Part shown: positions 63,152 to 64,000 of the stretch, piece by piece
Numbering within the stretch: the stretch's first letter is position 1
Layout: the number at the start of each line of letters is the position of its first letter
Source: Microlunatus sagamiharensis
GTDB lineage: Bacteria > Actinomycetota > Actinomycetes > Propionibacteriales > Propionibacteriaceae
Direction: 5' to 3'
DNA: 64,000 nucleotides
Assembly: GCF_900105785.1 (NCBI RefSeq)
Contig: NZ_LT629799.1
Span: 3,720,001 to 3,784,000, forward strand
Program-made: the position numbers and the translations under genes
The notes under the pieces: model-generated
What the model was told of the DNA's origin: nothing
Database searches by the model: none
Seen by the model: only the letters and a program-made list of their open reading frames with translations

Positions 63152-63975
63152 CGGCGCACGGTCTTTTCCTCTCCCACGTCCGGTCGGCGCGGGTGGATCG
63201 CGCCTATCTCCGGCTGGTCGCGGAGACGGCCGGGCTGGTGCGCTGGCACTTCGTCCACAACCCCACCCCCGGAGCCCACCCGACGACGACCTTCTCCTAC
63301 CCCGAGCCCGCAGCGGTGATGCCGGGTCGCTACGCGTCGATGCTGGCGCACGGCGGCGTGCAGGACGGGTTTCTCGACACCGCGATCGTGCCCCTGGTGC
63401 TCGGTCTCCGGGCGCAGCACGTGTGGTGCATGGAGTACGACGTCGACTACAGCGGCAACTGGACGGAGGTGTTCGGCGAGCTCGCCAGCGACGACGCCGA
63501 CCTGCTGACCAGCACGGTCGCGACACGGGCCGAGACTCCGGACTGGTCGAAGTGGCCGCGGGCCTCCGCCCCGCCCTGGGTCGACGAGGGCTCCTTCCTG
63601 CGCGCCTTCCACCCGCTGATGCGCCTCTCGCGCTCCTTCGCCCAGTCGTACGCGCTGATGATGAGCGACCGGGACTGGCAGGGCCACTACGAGTCCACCC
63701 TCCCGACGGCGGCGCTGGCATCGGGGGCCAGGATCGCCGACATCGGTGGGCACGGCTCGTGGACCCCGGACGAGCGGCGCGGCCGGTTCTACCTGAACAC
63801 CCCGTCCGATTACCGCCTCTCGCCCGGCACGCTCGTCTGGCGGCCCCACCGGAGTCACTACTTCCACGAGCGCCCGGACGACTTCGGGCAGCAGCGCCTG
63901 CTTCACCACCCGGTCAAGGCCGACGTGGAGGCCTGGTCGACGGCGACGATGAACGCCGAGCGGCCCCCGGGCTGA
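63148..63975 (+). CDS. Protein of unknown function, possible GT-A-like glycosyltransferase
   Basis: This 275-residue cytosolic protein contains an aromatic, acidic block MEYDVDYSGNWTEVFGEL (near residue 95) that is reminiscent of the DxD region of GT-A glycosyltransferases, preceded by LVLGLRAQHVW and followed by DADLLTS. Aromatic-rich segments DYRLSPGTLVWRPHRSHYFH near the end could form an acceptor site. The assignment is tentative. It is coupled to the upstream small gene. The complete stop is inside the window. Confidence 0.65.
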   Translation: MTAHGLFLSHVRSARVDRAYLRLVAETAGLVRWHFVHNPTPGAHPTTTFSYPEPAAVMPGRYASMLAHGGVQDGFLDTAIVPLVLGLRAQHVWCMEYDVDYSGNWTEVFGELASDDADLLTSTVATRAETPDWSKWPRASAPPWVDEGSFLRAFHPLMRLSRSFAQSYALMMSDRDWQGHYESTLPTAALASGARIADIGGHGSWTPDERRGRFYLNTPSDYRLSPGTLVWRPHRSHYFHERPDDFGQQRLLHHPVKADVEAWSTATMNAERPPG

Positions 63976-64000
63976 CCAGGCCGTTCAGCCGCGCGAGGTC

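Overview
The window is high-GC DNA of an actinomycete. GTG starts are frequent and ATGA/GTGA stop-start overlaps are common. Lineage markers are a mycothiol-dependent formaldehyde dehydrogenase, a DUF3152 protein, an MprA/MprB two-component pair and a DUF3566 membrane protein after gyrA. The gene set fits the Propionibacteriales (Nocardioidaceae/Propionibacteriaceae type), but no species can be named from this sequence alone.

Layout. Bases 1-1391 hold the start of a copper operon (csoR, copZ and probably copA, leftward, with a CsoR operator) and a long dnaB upstream region with DnaA-box-like sites. Bases 1392-16471 carry dnaB, two flavin monooxygenases, a lipoprotein esterase coupled to an alpha-L-fucosidase, an SDR, an L,D-transpeptidase, methionine aminopeptidase, exonuclease III and a membrane-anchored molybdopterin oxidoreductase. 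Bases 17482-23163 hold a TetR-controlled heterodimeric ABC exporter, a HAD phosphatase and a YbjQ protein. Bases 23253-26724 are a translationally coupled ATP-grasp / alpha-E / transglutaminase operon. Bases 26810-34725 include a lysyl-tRNA synthetase homologue, an ankyrin protein, a YibE/F membrane protein, a DUF3152 metalloprotease-like protein, a GNAT, an AlkA-type glycosylase and a Tat-exported ferritin-like protein. Bases 34995-43236 are an envelope block: tetR-mprA-mprB leftward, and divergently an MMPL transporter fused to an ATPase-like domain followed by a YhgE/Pip protein. Bases 43259-51157 are mixed metabolism ending in mscR and its MBL-fold partner. Bases 51331-54748 are an uncharacterised membrane cluster. 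Bases 55133-62434 are gyrB, gyrA, DUF3566 and tRNA-Ile(GAT), which is origin-proximal content without dnaA, dnaN or recF beside it. The end has a coupled pair of unknown genes.

The most unusual layer is non-coding. Seven or more intergenic spots carry bipartite inverted repeats, each with its own sequence. Three of them sit at the 3' ends of three diverged AbiEi-like/DUF559 (Vsr-like nuclease) genes at 9.8, 16.5 and 48.3 kb, and two of those genes also have repeat copies on both sides. One nuclease copy is frameshifted. This looks like a family of nuclease-associated palindromic cassettes plus gene-less remnants and is the best candidate for an undescribed system here. Other oddities are a frameshifted HIT gene, a repeat inserted in frame in the MMPL gene, and a glycine at the quinolone-determining serine position of GyrA.
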